Below, piece after piece: positions 34,843 to 43,512 of a stretch of 64,000 bases of DNA. The stretch is taken from positions 248,001 through 312,000 of the forward strand of contig CAYQXJ010000002.1 in assembly GCA_964421565.1 (NCBI GenBank). Direction: 5' to 3'. Within the stretch, counting starts at the first letter, position 1. Each line of letters opens with the position of its first letter. The position numbers and the translations under genes are program-made. The notes under the pieces were generated by a model. It saw only the letters and a list, made by a program, of their open reading frames with translations. It was not told where the DNA came from and ran no database searches. Origin of the DNA: CAYQXJ01 sp964421565 (GTDB taxonomy: Bacteria; Planctomycetota; Brocadiia; SM23-32).

Positions 34843-36264
34843 CTACTTGCCGCGCAGCCAGTCCTCCGGCCAGGCCTGGGCGAAGGCGGCGGGCTCGTTT
34901 GCCGGCTTGAGCTGGCCGCACCCGCTCACGGGCAGCTTCGAGCCGTCCAACTCGGGGTCGGCGTAGCAGTCGAACCATTGCTGCATCCGCTCGCGCAGCT
35001 TCTCGATCCGCCCGGCGTGTTCGGCGCGCCCGACCAGGTTCTCGCGCTCTCCGGGGTCGGCCCCCAGGTCATAGAGCTCATTGCGCTGGTCCTCCCCGTA
35101 GCGGTGGACGTATTTCCAGCCCCGGGTGCGGATCATCCGCGCCGGGCCGTACTCATCGTAGACGACCACCGCGTCGGCCCCCTCGTCGCGCTCTCCCCGC
35201 AGCAGGCCCGCGTAGCTGCGCCCGGGCAGGTCATCGGCCTCGGGGTCATCGAGGCCCAGATAGTCCAGGAGCGTCGGGCGCCAGTCGCAATGGCTGTAGA
35301 GGCCCTCGGCGACGACGCCGCGGGGCAGGTGCCCGGGCCGGCTCAGCAGGGCGGGCACCCGACAGGAAGTGTCGAACAGGTTGACCGGCAACGTGCCGTT
35401 GCCCTTGCCACAGATTCCATGGTGCCCCATGTTCATCCCGTTGTCGCTGGTGAAGAAAACGAGCGTGTTCTCGCGCAGGTCGTGCGCCTCCAGCCAGTCG
35501 AGTAGCCGGCCAACGCCCCCGTCCACTGCCGTGATGGAGCCGTAGTAGCCGCTGAGCTTGGCGCGCCGGCTCTCGGGGCTGTCGAAGAAGTCGGTTATGC
35601 CGGCGTCGTTCGGGTTCCTCGGCTCGTCGGGGACGGACTCGAAGGGGCAGTTCTCGTAGTAGGGCATGTAGTAGTCGTCGGGGTGGAACTGTCGGTCCCA
35701 CGGGCTGTGGGGCGCGACGTGATGCACGCTCAGGAAGAAGGGCGCCTCCGAGTCGAGCCGGGCGCCCAGGAAGTGCAGGGCCAGCTCTGTGATGCGGTGG
35801 GTCAGGTAGCCGCCGGGGCTGAACGCGCGGCCGGAGTTATCGCAGAACCGGGGGGTCATGTAGCCGCCGCCGTAGCGCGGGCGCCACCAGGAGTAGCTCT
35901 TCTGGGGGATCGGCTCGGCGCCGAGGTGCCACTTGCCGCAATGGCCGCAGACGTAGTCGTTGCGCGCCAGGATGTCGGTGAAGCCGCTCTGGCCCTCCAG
36001 CAGCGGGGGCCCTTCTGTGGTCCCCCGCAGCCAGTCGTGCACGCCGTTCGCGCTGGCGATGCGGCCGGTCAGCAGCGCCGCCCGCGCCGCAGAGCAGACC
36101 GGCGTGACGCAGAAGTAACTCTCCAGCCGCACTGCTTCGGCGGCCATGCGATCGAGGCGGGGGGTCTGGAGCTCCTCGTTGCCCGCGCAACCGAGTGCCC
36201 AGTAGCCCTGGTCGTCAGTGAGCACCAGCAGCACGTTTGGCCTGTCGGGGTCTCTCGATGCCAT
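34843..36264 (-). CDS. Sulfatase (S1 family, arylsulfatase type)
   Basis: 473 residues. Hydrolyses sulfate esters using formylglycine made from Cys57 in CSAARAALLTGR (CxAxR). The metal site begins with RPNVLLVLTDDQG (two Asp) and continues in FFTSDNGMNMGHHG (Asp-Asn, His). FLSVHHVAPHSPW supplies His residues. The C-terminal subdomain has WKYVHRYGEDQRNELYDLGADPGERENL, typical of sulfatases. No signal peptide is visible, unusual for a polysaccharide sulfatase. The Cys needs a maturase (anSME or FGE) encoded elsewhere. Substrate class (S1 subfamily) cannot be read by eye. Start MASRD at 36264. Confidence 0.92.
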   Translation of the reverse strand: MASRDPDRPNVLLVLTDDQGYWALGCAGNEELQTPRLDRMAAEAVRLESYFCVTPVCSAARAALLTGRIASANGVHDWLRGTTEGPPLLEGQSGFTDILARNDYVCGHCGKWHLGAEPIPQKSYSWWRPRYGGGYMTPRFCDNSGRAFSPGGYLTHRITELALHFLGARLDSEAPFFLSVHHVAPHSPWDRQFHPDDYYMPYYENCPFESVPDEPRNPNDAGITDFFDSPESRRAKLSGYYGSITAVDGGVGRLLDWLEAHDLRENTLVFFTSDNGMNMGHHGICGKGNGTLPVNLFDTSCRVPALLSRPGHLPRGVVAEGLYSHCDWRPTLLDYLGLDDPEADDLPGRSYAGLLRGERDEGADAVVVYDEYGPARMIRTRGWKYVHRYGEDQRNELYDLGADPGERENLVGRAEHAGRIEKLRERMQQWFDCYADPELDGSKLPVSGCGQLKPANEPAAFAQAWPEDWLRGK

Positions 36265-36503
36265 GGGGGCGGCTTTCAGCAGAGTAGCAATCGTGCCTCA
36301 CAAAGCGGAAGACAGCCTACGCCACTGCCGGCGCGCCCGCAAATGGCGGCGCGCCCGGCACGGCGAACGGGAAACCAGGCCCAAATGGGGACATATCGGA
36401 CGGCGCACCGAAAGGTAACGGGTAGGATGGCCTCCGCTATGACCAACCGGACCCACTACCCCCGAAATCCCGGAAACCATCCGGACGCGGCGCCGCCGCC
36501 GGC

Positions 36504-36521
36504 CGGGGCGGGGCCGCCCCG
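36504..36521. repeat. GC hairpin 1
   Basis: Perfect 8-bp inverted repeat (CGGGGCGG/CCGCCCCG) with a two-base centre. Confidence 0.5.
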
Positions 36522-36546
36522 CGACCGGTACATGGCGGGGCGATTG

Positions 36547-36566
36547 CCGGCGCGGGGCCGCGCCGG
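36547..36566. repeat. GC hairpin 2
   Basis: Perfect 9-bp inverted repeat (CCGGCGCGG/CCGCGCCGG) with a two-base centre, 25 bases after hairpin 1 and sharing its GGGGCC centre. Confidence 0.5.
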
Positions 36567-36873
36567 ACGCCGCACCCCCAGAACCCCGGCCACCGTCCGG
36601 CCATGTCCGCCGTCCCGTCCGCGCCGGCGGCAGCCGTCCCTCACAATCAGACGGAGAGCGCGTGCTCTGCCGTGAAACTGATATCATAACTCCAGGTCGG
36701 CCTGCCATGGGAGGCGGCTGGGGGCTCCGAATGCGAAACGAACCCATGTCGTCACAACGCCTGTGTCGGCCATATCCTACGGAGTAAACTCATAGTATGT
36801 GCCACGAGCGCCGTTGATAGTTGAGGCAGGGCGCGCATGAGACGACGCCCTCCGGACGGCGACGGGCGGGGCC

Positions 36874-36902
36874 TTGAACGTTGCGGGCGTTTGGGGGACA
36901 AT
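36874..36902 (+). promoter_or_regulatory. Possible promoter of the GH4 operon
   Basis: -35 TTGAAC (36874-36879), 17-base spacer, -10 GACAAT (36897-36902), 87 bases before the ATG. Confidence 0.45.
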
Positions 36903-36988
36903 CGCTTTCTCGTGCGGCTACCACATGAGTTACCTTTTTTGTCTCCGGCGGGCGCGTGCCCGCACACTTTTCGACGTTGGAGTTCGCA

Positions 36989-38317
36989 ATGGCGAAGATA
37001 GCATTCATCGGCGCCGGGAGCCTGGGATTCACTCGCAAGCTGGTGCGCGACTGCCTGACGTTCCCGCTGATGGAGGACGCGACGATAGCCCTGATGGACA
37101 TTGACGAGGATCGTCTGGATTTCGCCGAACGCGCATGCACGGCGATTGTCGAGAAGGGCGACTACCCGGCGCGCGTCGAGGCGACCATGGACCGCAAGGG
37201 GGCGCTGGAGGGGGCGGATGCGGTGCTCTCGACGATTCTGGCGGGTGGCTTTGACGTATGGCGTCACGACATCGAGATCCCGAAGAAGTACGGCGTGGAC
37301 ATCAACATCGGTGACACGCGGGGGCCGGCGGGCATTTTCCGCGCGCTGCGGACGATACCGGTGATGCTGGGTATCTGCCGGGACATCGAGGAGGTCTGCC
37401 CTGACGCCATCTTCCTGAACTACACGAATCCGATGGCGATGCTCTGCCGGGCAATGCAGAGCCAGAGCGAGGTGGAAGTCAGCGGGCTGTGCCACAGCGT
37501 GCAGGGCACGGCGAAGATGCTGGCGAGGTGGATCGGGGCGCAGGAGGACGAGGTAACCTACGTCTGCGGCGGGATCAACCACCAGGCGTGGTATATCGAG
37601 TTTGAGCGCAACGGCCAGGACGCCTATCCCGCGATTCGCGACGCCGTGGAGAACAACGAGGAGGTCTACAGGGAGGAGATCGTCCGCAACGAGATGTTTC
37701 TGCACCTCGGCTACTACGTTACGGAGTCGAGCGGGCACAACTCCGAGTATAACTGGTGGTTCCGCAAGCGGCCGGAGCTGATCGAGAAGTACTGCCACCC
37801 GGGCACGGGGTGGAACCCGGGCTACTATGGCTACATCGTGGATGCTTACCACAAGCGCAAGGAGAACTGGAAGCAGGACGTGGAGAAATGGTTCGGAGAG
37901 GGTGCTCCAATCTCGCTTGAGCGCGGGCATGAGTATGCGGCGTACATTATCAACGCCTGCCTGGGTGGCGAGCCGTACGAGTTCAACGGCAACGTTCCGA
38001 ACACTGGCATAATCCCCAACTTGCCAGAAAATGCCTGCGTCGAAGTGCCGGTTCTGGCCAACAAGCGGGGCCTGAACCCCATCTACGTCGGTCCGCTGCC
38101 GGCGCAACTGGCGGCGCTCAACAACATCAACATCGCCAGTGAGGAGATGGCCGTCGAGGCGGCGCTAACAGGTGACCCGCAGAAGGTCTTCCACGCCGTC
38201 GCCTACGATCCCCTCACGGCCGCCGTGCTCAGCCTGGAGGAGATCAAGGAGATGACGCGCGAGATGCTGGCGATGAATGAGGAACATCTGCCGCAGTTCA
38301 GCAGCGTGAAGCTCTGA
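36989..38317 (+). CDS. Glycoside hydrolase family 4 (alpha-glucosidase/galactosidase/glucuronidase type)
   Basis: 442 residues. GH4 enzymes cleave glycosides by NAD+-dependent oxidation at C3 with Mn2+. NAD loop GAGSLGF is at residues 9-15 (AFIGAGSLGFTRKL), the sugar/NAD region NYTNP at 144-148, and the metal ligands C168-H169 in GLCHSVQGT and H198 in GINHQAWY. These are the AglA/MelA-type signatures; GH4 also contains alpha-galacturonidases and glucuronidases. ATG at 36989 has TGGAG eight bases upstream; an upstream in-frame ATG is unsupported. It is the first gene of an operon with SDR, flavoprotein and KDPG aldolase. Specificity is not certain. Confidence 0.9.
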   Translation: MAKIAFIGAGSLGFTRKLVRDCLTFPLMEDATIALMDIDEDRLDFAERACTAIVEKGDYPARVEATMDRKGALEGADAVLSTILAGGFDVWRHDIEIPKKYGVDINIGDTRGPAGIFRALRTIPVMLGICRDIEEVCPDAIFLNYTNPMAMLCRAMQSQSEVEVSGLCHSVQGTAKMLARWIGAQEDEVTYVCGGINHQAWYIEFERNGQDAYPAIRDAVENNEEVYREEIVRNEMFLHLGYYVTESSGHNSEYNWWFRKRPELIEKYCHPGTGWNPGYYGYIVDAYHKRKENWKQDVEKWFGEGAPISLERGHEYAAYIINACLGGEPYEFNGNVPNTGIIPNLPENACVEVPVLANKRGLNPIYVGPLPAQLAALNNINIASEEMAVEAALTGDPQKVFHAVAYDPLTAAVLSLEEIKEMTREMLAMNEEHLPQFSSVKL

Positions 38318-38348
38318 TGGCCCTATTGGACAGGAGGCGCAGCGGAGC

Positions 38349-39146
38349 ATGCAGGCAGAAGGTCGGGTTGCTCTGGTGACGGGCGCTGGGCGCGGCATCG
38401 GTCGGGCGATCGCTTTGCAGCTTGCGGCCCAGGGCTACGTGGTTGGTGTCAACGACATCGTGGCTGACCCGGAGAACCGGGATCAGGGCGCTTACGAGGT
38501 CCTCAACGCCATCCAGGACGCAGGCGGCAGCGCCCAGGTGTATCGCGCGGATATCTCCGACGCGGCCGAGCGGCGGGCCATTATCGAGGCCGTCGCTGAC
38601 GAGTTGGGGCGGCTCGACTTGCTGGTCAACAACGCCGGTGTGGCGCCCCGGGAGCGGCTCGATATCCTGAAGAGCACGGAGCAGAGCTACGACCGCGTGA
38701 TGGACGTTAACCTGAAGGGACCACACTTCCTCACGCAACTCGCCGCGCGCCGCATGATCGAGTGGCAGCGCACCGGCCGGATCGAGAAGGCGCGTATCGC
38801 CTTCATCACGTCCATATCCGCATACACTTCCTCTCCCAGCCGTGGCGAATACTGTATCTCCAAAGCTGGGTTGAGCATGGTGGCGAAGCTGTGGGCCGAC
38901 CGTCTGGCGGAGTTCGACATTCCCGTGATCGAGGTGCGGCCGGGGATTGTGGAAACCCCCATGACCGCTGCCGTGAAGGGAAAGTACGACCGGCTGATAC
39001 TCGAAGAGGGCCTGCTGCCGATGCGGCGGTGGGGCCGGCCCGAGGACGTTGCACGGGTGATCGGTGCTTTCGGGCGCGGCGACCTCGACTACTCAACCGG
39101 AGAATCCATCGAGGTCAGCGGTGGCTTCGGCATCCGACGGCTTTGA
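38349..39146 (+). CDS. SDR-family oxidoreductase (3-ketoacyl-ACP reductase-like)
   Basis: 265 residues. Rossmann motif TGAGRGIG at 11-18, NNAG at 94-97, catalytic Tyr168-X3-Lys172 in YCISK with Ser in FITSISAYT. Asp36 after the second strand (VNDIVAD) suggests NAD rather than NADP. Annotated relatives act on sugars, sugar acids and polyols. It lies 31 bases after the GH4 gene, with AGGAGG upstream, and is followed by a flavoprotein and an aldolase, so it probably oxidises or reduces the sugar set free by GH4. Actual substrate not known. Confidence 0.85.
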   Translation: MQAEGRVALVTGAGRGIGRAIALQLAAQGYVVGVNDIVADPENRDQGAYEVLNAIQDAGGSAQVYRADISDAAERRAIIEAVADELGRLDLLVNNAGVAPRERLDILKSTEQSYDRVMDVNLKGPHFLTQLAARRMIEWQRTGRIEKARIAFITSISAYTSSPSRGEYCISKAGLSMVAKLWADRLAEFDIPVIEVRPGIVETPMTAAVKGKYDRLILEEGLLPMRRWGRPEDVARVIGAFGRGDLDYSTGESIEVSGGFGIRRL

Positions 39147-39225
39147 GGACCGCTGCCGCGCGCGCCCTGCTGGCCGACAGTGGAGGCGGTGCAGCCCGGG
39201 GCCCGTGCTGCCTGATGGAGGCGAG

Positions 39226-41301
39226 ATGATCGCGCAAAGTGAAGTGCAGATGGCTGGCATGGCGCTGCCCGTCTACTCGCTGAACACGGTGGTCGTGGGA
39301 AGCGGAGCGGCAGGGCTGAACTGCGCAGCGCGCTTGTTCCGCGAGATGGAGGAGATAGGCGCCGAGGATCCCCGCTGCGAGGTCGCCGTGGTGACTATCG
39401 GCATGGGAACTGGCACCAGCCACAATGCCGGCTCTGACAAACAGACCTATTACAAGCTCGGAATGCAGGGGGAAGAGGGCGACACGGCTCTCGACTTCGC
39501 GCGCACCCTCACCGCCGCCGGCTGTTGCCACGGCGATGTGGCGCTTGTGGAGGGCGAGAACAGCCTGCGCTCGTTCTACCGTCTGGCTGACCTCGGCGTG
39601 CCCTTCCCGCACAACGAACGCGGCGGCTTCGTGGGCTATAAGACCGACCACGATCCTCGCCAGCGCGCCACCAGCGCCGGACCGTGGACTTCGCGCTTCA
39701 TGGTCCGCAAGCTCGCGGCCGAGCTGCGGCGCTACGGTGTGCAGGTGTTCGACGGTTACTACATGCTCGCCGTCCTCACCGATGAGAGCGGCGCGCGGGG
39801 CCTGCTGTGCTGCGAAATAGCCCGCGAGACGGAAAGCGACCACGGACTGGTGCTTTTCAACTGCCGCAACGTGGTCGTCGCAGGGGGCGGGCCTGGTGAG
39901 CTCTATGCGATTTCGGTCTATCCGAAAGGACAGATGGGACCGTACGCGGCCCTTCTGGAGGCTGGCGCGATCGCCCAGAACCTGGCTGAACTTCAGTTCG
40001 GAATCGCCAGTCTGGAGCCGCGCTGGAACCTGTCTGGCACCTACCAGCAGGTGATCCCCCGTTATTACAGCACCGACGCCGACGGTGGCGACGTGCAGGA
40101 GTTCCTGAACCCCTGGTTCGGGTCGATGGGCGAGCTGGCCACCGCCGTGTTTCTGAAGGGCTACCAGTGGCCGTTCGACCCGCAGAAGCTGCCGGGCTCC
40201 TCGGTCATCGACCTGCTGGTGCAGCAGGAGTCGGTGAGACGCGGACGTCGCGTGTGGATGGACTTCGCCCATAATCCGTACGCTACAGGTGGTTTGCAGG
40301 AATTCAGCTTCGACGCATTGGGCGACGAAGCGCGCAAGTACCTGGAGAATTCCGGTGCCCTCCAGGCCACGCCCATCGAACGGCTCGATCACATGAACCG
40401 GCCGAGCGTCAAGCTGTATCGTCAGATGGGCGTGGACCTGTGGAAGGAACCGATCGAGATCGGCGTCTGCTGCCAGCACTGCAACGGCGGCTTCGGGGTG
40501 GACATCTGGTGGGAGACGAATGTTCGGCGTCTGTTCGTGATCGGTGAACTGGCGGGCACCCACGGCGTGAAGCGACCGGGCGGCTCGGCGCTCAACAGCG
40601 GGCAGGTCGGCGCTCTGCGTGCCGCGCAGCGCATCGCGCACGTGCACTCTCAACAGCCGATGCCCCTTACCAACTTTGCAAAAGTCTCCTCTCCATTTGT
40701 GGAGACGGCACTGGAGCGCATTCGTTGGGTGCAGGCGGCGGGGCCCGGCACGACGAGCGACAAGGCAAAGTCGGCGATACAGCATAGGATGAGCGCCTAT
40801 GCAGGCGTTGTGCGCTCCACCGAAGGTGTCCGCAAGGCCCTGCTGGAGGCAGAGCGCGAGTGGAAAGAAGCCCTGGAGGCGGGGCTGCGGCCGGCTGGGG
40901 CCGGCTACCTGGGGGCATTACAAGTGCGTGAACTTGCGCTGACTCAGCGTGCATTCCTGCACATCGTGTTGGCCTTGCTGGAGCGCGGCAGCGGCTCTCG
41001 GGGCTCCCACATGGTCGCAGATCCGTCGGGCCGATTGCCGCACCCCGACCTCGGCGACGAATGGCGCTTCCTGCCCGAGAATGAGTCCTTGCGCGATGAA
41101 ATCCTCCAGGTACGATATGATGCCGCGGCTGATGCTTTCACGGTGGAAGCGCTGCCGGTGCGCGGATTCCCGGGTGGCGACTATTGGTTTGAGAACACCT
41201 GGGCGGAGTTCCGTCAGGGTCGTGTGTACACGAAGGGGGGCTCCGAACGGCCGCGCCCTCACAGCGCATATTCCGACGAGGAAAGCTACAAGGGCGGTTG
41301 A
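39226..41301 (+). CDS. FAD-dependent oxidoreductase (fumarate reductase/succinate dehydrogenase flavoprotein-like)
   Basis: 691 residues from ATG 39226, which has GGAGG upstream; a longer frame overlaps the SDR gene and is not believed. FAD motif VVVGSGAAGLNCAARL is at about 18-33. A middle block GGGPGELYAISVYPKGQMGPYAALLEAGAIAQNLAELQFG resembles the FrdA/AspB family substrate region. Near the end GVDIWWETNVRRLFVIGELAGTHGVKRPGGSALNSGQVGALRAAQ is the second FAD block. CCQHCNGGFG holds a Cys-X2-Cys pair. There is no membrane segment or Fe-S partner gene. It may oxidise a sugar acid or use fumarate-like electron flow. It is the third gene of the GH4 operon. Confidence 0.8.
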   Translation: MIAQSEVQMAGMALPVYSLNTVVVGSGAAGLNCAARLFREMEEIGAEDPRCEVAVVTIGMGTGTSHNAGSDKQTYYKLGMQGEEGDTALDFARTLTAAGCCHGDVALVEGENSLRSFYRLADLGVPFPHNERGGFVGYKTDHDPRQRATSAGPWTSRFMVRKLAAELRRYGVQVFDGYYMLAVLTDESGARGLLCCEIARETESDHGLVLFNCRNVVVAGGGPGELYAISVYPKGQMGPYAALLEAGAIAQNLAELQFGIASLEPRWNLSGTYQQVIPRYYSTDADGGDVQEFLNPWFGSMGELATAVFLKGYQWPFDPQKLPGSSVIDLLVQQESVRRGRRVWMDFAHNPYATGGLQEFSFDALGDEARKYLENSGALQATPIERLDHMNRPSVKLYRQMGVDLWKEPIEIGVCCQHCNGGFGVDIWWETNVRRLFVIGELAGTHGVKRPGGSALNSGQVGALRAAQRIAHVHSQQPMPLTNFAKVSSPFVETALERIRWVQAAGPGTTSDKAKSAIQHRMSAYAGVVRSTEGVRKALLEAEREWKEALEAGLRPAGAGYLGALQVRELALTQRAFLHIVLALLERGSGSRGSHMVADPSGRLPHPDLGDEWRFLPENESLRDEILQVRYDAAADAFTVEALPVRGFPGGDYWFENTWAEFRQGRVYTKGGSERPRPHSAYSDEESYKGG

Positions 41302-41334
41302 GGACACTCAAGCAAAGAGGAACGGCCTTCTGCC

Positions 41335-42012
41335 ATGGCACGATTCGACAGGTTATCCGTCTTGAATACCATGTTGGACGCGGGCCTCGTGCCCGTTTTT
41401 TACAACGGGGACTTTGAGGTTGCCCGGCGCGTTGTGAGTGCCTGTGCCGAGGGCGGGGCGCCGGTGGTCGAGTTCACCAACCGGGGCGACCGCGCCATCA
41501 ACGTGTTCAGGCAGCTTGCCGAATGGTGCGAGGCCGAGCGTCCGGATGTGATGCTTGGAGTAGGTTCGGTGGTGGACGCGCCGACGGCCGGTCTCTATAT
41601 TGCCGCCGGTGCGGCCTTCGTTGTAGGACCCGTTCTAAACCCTGATATAGCAAGGCTTTGCAATCGCCGTCAGATCGCATACAGCCCCGGTTGTGGAAGC
41701 GTGAGCGAGATCAGCCAGGCGCAAGAACTCGGCTGCGAGATCATCAAGGTGTTCCCCGGCAACCAGGTCGGCGGGCCGGCGTTCATCAAGTCAGTGCTCG
41801 GACCGATGCCGTGGACGCGTCTGATGCCGACGGGCGGCGTGACCGCCGAGCAGGAGAATGTAAGAGGCTGGATCGGCGCCGGCGCAGCATGTCTGGGCAT
41901 GGGCAGCAAGCTTGTGCCCAAGGACCTGGTGGCTGCGGGAGACTGGACAGAGATCAGCGAGAACGTACGCCGCGTGTTGGCCTGGATCCGCGAGGCCCGG
42001 GAGGAGGGTTGA
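41335..42012 (+). CDS. eda: 2-Keto-3-deoxy-6-phosphogluconate (KDPG/KHG) aldolase
   Basis: 225 residues. Class I aldolase giving pyruvate and an aldehyde. Catalytic residues: Glu46 in GAPVVEFTNRGD and the Schiff-base Lys138 in GCEIIKVFPGNQVGG. PGCGSVSEISQAQELG and RLMPTGGVTAEQENVRGWIGAGAACLGMGS complete the barrel and phosphate site. Last gene of the GH4-SDR-flavoprotein operon, 33 bases after its neighbour. No kinase or dehydratase sits with it, so the aldolase may act on a phosphorylated intermediate made elsewhere or on a different keto-acid. It ends convergent with the phosphodiesterase gene. Confidence 0.93.
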   Translation: MARFDRLSVLNTMLDAGLVPVFYNGDFEVARRVVSACAEGGAPVVEFTNRGDRAINVFRQLAEWCEAERPDVMLGVGSVVDAPTAGLYIAAGAAFVVGPVLNPDIARLCNRRQIAYSPGCGSVSEISQAQELGCEIIKVFPGNQVGGPAFIKSVLGPMPWTRLMPTGGVTAEQENVRGWIGAGAACLGMGSKLVPKDLVAAGDWTEISENVRRVLAWIREAREEG

Positions 42013-42023
42013 CCGCCGGGTAG

Positions 42024-42052
42024 GGAGTGCCGGTGCGCCTGGCGTTCACTCC
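42024..42052. terminator. Possible bidirectional hairpin between two converging genes
   Basis: Inverted repeat GGAGTG (42024-42029) and CACTCC (42047-42052), loop of 17 bases, overlapping the end of the phosphodiesterase gene. No T-run; weak. Confidence 0.3.
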
Positions 42053-43425
42053 AGGTAACCGAGCGCTCGCAGGTGTTCCATTACTTCCTCGTCCACGTCC
42101 GAGGATGCGGTTTCCAGGTCATGGCGGGGCAACCGTGCACCATAGGTCTGCACCGGCTGTAGAGGTGGGTGCTTCCGCTGGAAGTCATCCGTCAGTGCCT
42201 CCTCCAGGCAGCGCCCCTCAAGCTCACGCGAGGGCGGATACCCAAGGATGCGCATTGCGGTTGGGAAAACGTCGTAAACACTTGCTTGCTCTACGACAGC
42301 CCCGGCCTCGAACTCCTTCCCGTAAGCGTAGATGACACCGGGCGGCTCGCCCCGCGCGTGGCCGTATTCCCTGCGTCCCGGCTGATAGCCGAATCCGTGG
42401 TCGCTCATCACGAGCAGACTGTCTTCCTCGTCCATCAGTTCCAGCACGCCACCAACCATGTCGTCTGCCATGCGGTAAGCCAGAGGCACCACGTTTCCGA
42501 ACCGGCGGCGGTCTTGCTGCGGCACCTCTACGTCGCGAGAGGTCGGCATGTACTGGAAAGCGCAATGCTGAGCCACGTCCGGCGCCCGCAGATAGAGCGC
42601 CGCCAGGTCGAGCTCGGGCCACTGCGCGTGGCAGTGGCGGAATGTGCGCCAGGCGGTCAGGTCGCCGCTGATCAGGAACCGCAGTTCGCCGTCGACCGAA
42701 TGGTGCACGTAGGCACGGTTGACGAACTCATCGAACTCCTCGTCGCCGAGGTTCACGAACTGGCGGATGCGATCGTGGTCCACCTGGTCTGGCGGCACGA
42801 TGAGCGGCCGCAGCTCATCGAGCAGGGAGTCGGGGTACGTCAGATTGGTGGTCTTCTGCTCCTCGCGTCCTCGGGCGGCGGCACGCCAGTAGTGGAGCCT
42901 GTCGGAGACGATGAAGCCGTTAACCGGCTCGGCGGGCCATGTGTGCCACCAGTTCACGACGCCTACGCGCCCGCCCGCCTCGCTCACCAGGCCCCACAGG
43001 GTCTTGGCGCGGATGTGCCGTCCGTCCAGCAGGCGCCCCTGCATCAACCCTAAGCGCATCAGTGCCTTGATGATGTGACGCAGGAACAGTCGTTTCATTC
43101 TGCGCACGGCCGAGCGGCTGATGTGCCGACCGAGCAGGCTGTAATAGTCGAATCCGTCGATCCCATGATCGGCGTAATGACGGCCGGTCGCAATGGAGGT
43201 CCAGAGCAGCGCCGAGTTCGTCGGCGTTACCGTGCTCAGCATGCCATGTGCGCCCTCGTCGGCGAGGCGGCTCAGGTTCGGCAGTTCGCCATTCTCGGAC
43301 ATTGGTCGCACCAGATCGGGGCTCATTCCGTCAATCCCCAGCAGGTACAGCGTTCCCTCCCGCCTGCACGCCGGTTGAACGGGATGGGCGACCGATGTCT
43401 GGCTGGAAATATCGGGTGCGGCCAT
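42046..43425 (-). CDS. Alkaline-phosphatase-superfamily phosphodiesterase/nucleotide pyrophosphatase-like protein
   Basis: 459 residues from ATG 43425. The N-terminus LYLLGIDGMSPDLVRPM gives the first metal Asp, and PTNSALLWTSIATGRH carries the nucleophile Thr/Ser pattern of this superfamily. DSLLVMSDHGFGYQPGR is the second metal site (Asp, His), and the end LRALGYLE is typical of these proteins. No signal peptide is clear. Members hydrolyse phosphodiesters or transfer phosphoethanolamine or sugar phosphates. It stands alone on the minus strand with a weak possible promoter upstream. The substrate is unknown. Confidence 0.8.
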   Translation of the reverse strand: MAAPDISSQTSVAHPVQPACRREGTLYLLGIDGMSPDLVRPMSENGELPNLSRLADEGAHGMLSTVTPTNSALLWTSIATGRHYADHGIDGFDYYSLLGRHISRSAVRRMKRLFLRHIIKALMRLGLMQGRLLDGRHIRAKTLWGLVSEAGGRVGVVNWWHTWPAEPVNGFIVSDRLHYWRAAARGREEQKTTNLTYPDSLLDELRPLIVPPDQVDHDRIRQFVNLGDEEFDEFVNRAYVHHSVDGELRFLISGDLTAWRTFRHCHAQWPELDLAALYLRAPDVAQHCAFQYMPTSRDVEVPQQDRRRFGNVVPLAYRMADDMVGGVLELMDEEDSLLVMSDHGFGYQPGRREYGHARGEPPGVIYAYGKEFEAGAVVEQASVYDVFPTAMRILGYPPSRELEGRCLEEALTDDFQRKHPPLQPVQTYGARLPRHDLETASSDVDEEVMEHLRALGYLE

Positions 43426-43459
43426 GGGCCTGTCACGGGTGGAAGTTGTGAAGACGCCA

Positions 43460-43488
43460 ATGTAACGGGTAGGAGCGCGCAGAATCAA
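43460..43488 (-). promoter_or_regulatory. Weak promoter-like site before the phosphodiesterase gene
   Basis: Minus strand: -35 TTGATT (43488-43483), 17-base spacer, -10 TTACAT (43465-43460). Only partly matches consensus. Confidence 0.3.
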
Positions 43489-43512
43489 GACAGTCCTTGT
43501 CGGGAAGCCGCT

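Larger units (their letters stand above)
36265..36988. other. GC-rich non-coding region with tandem hairpins
   Basis: 724 bases between a sulfatase and the GH4 operon. Its middle (about 36470-36660) is extremely GC-rich and holds two perfect palindromic hairpins (listed separately). The part nearest the operon has a possible promoter (36874-36902). Open frames here are arginine- and proline-rich and not believable. Confidence 0.6.

Noticed and set aside
34558..35505. Plus-strand frame across the gap before and opposite the sulfatase
   Set aside because: Mostly antisense to the sulfatase gene, no support.
36298..36747. Possible 149-codon minus-strand gene in the GC island
   Set aside because: Arg/Pro/Gly-rich throughout and no start signal. 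Treated as non-coding.
39115..40785. Minus-strand frame of 556 codons opposite the flavoprotein gene
   Set aside because: Shadow of the FAD-dependent gene; no motif.
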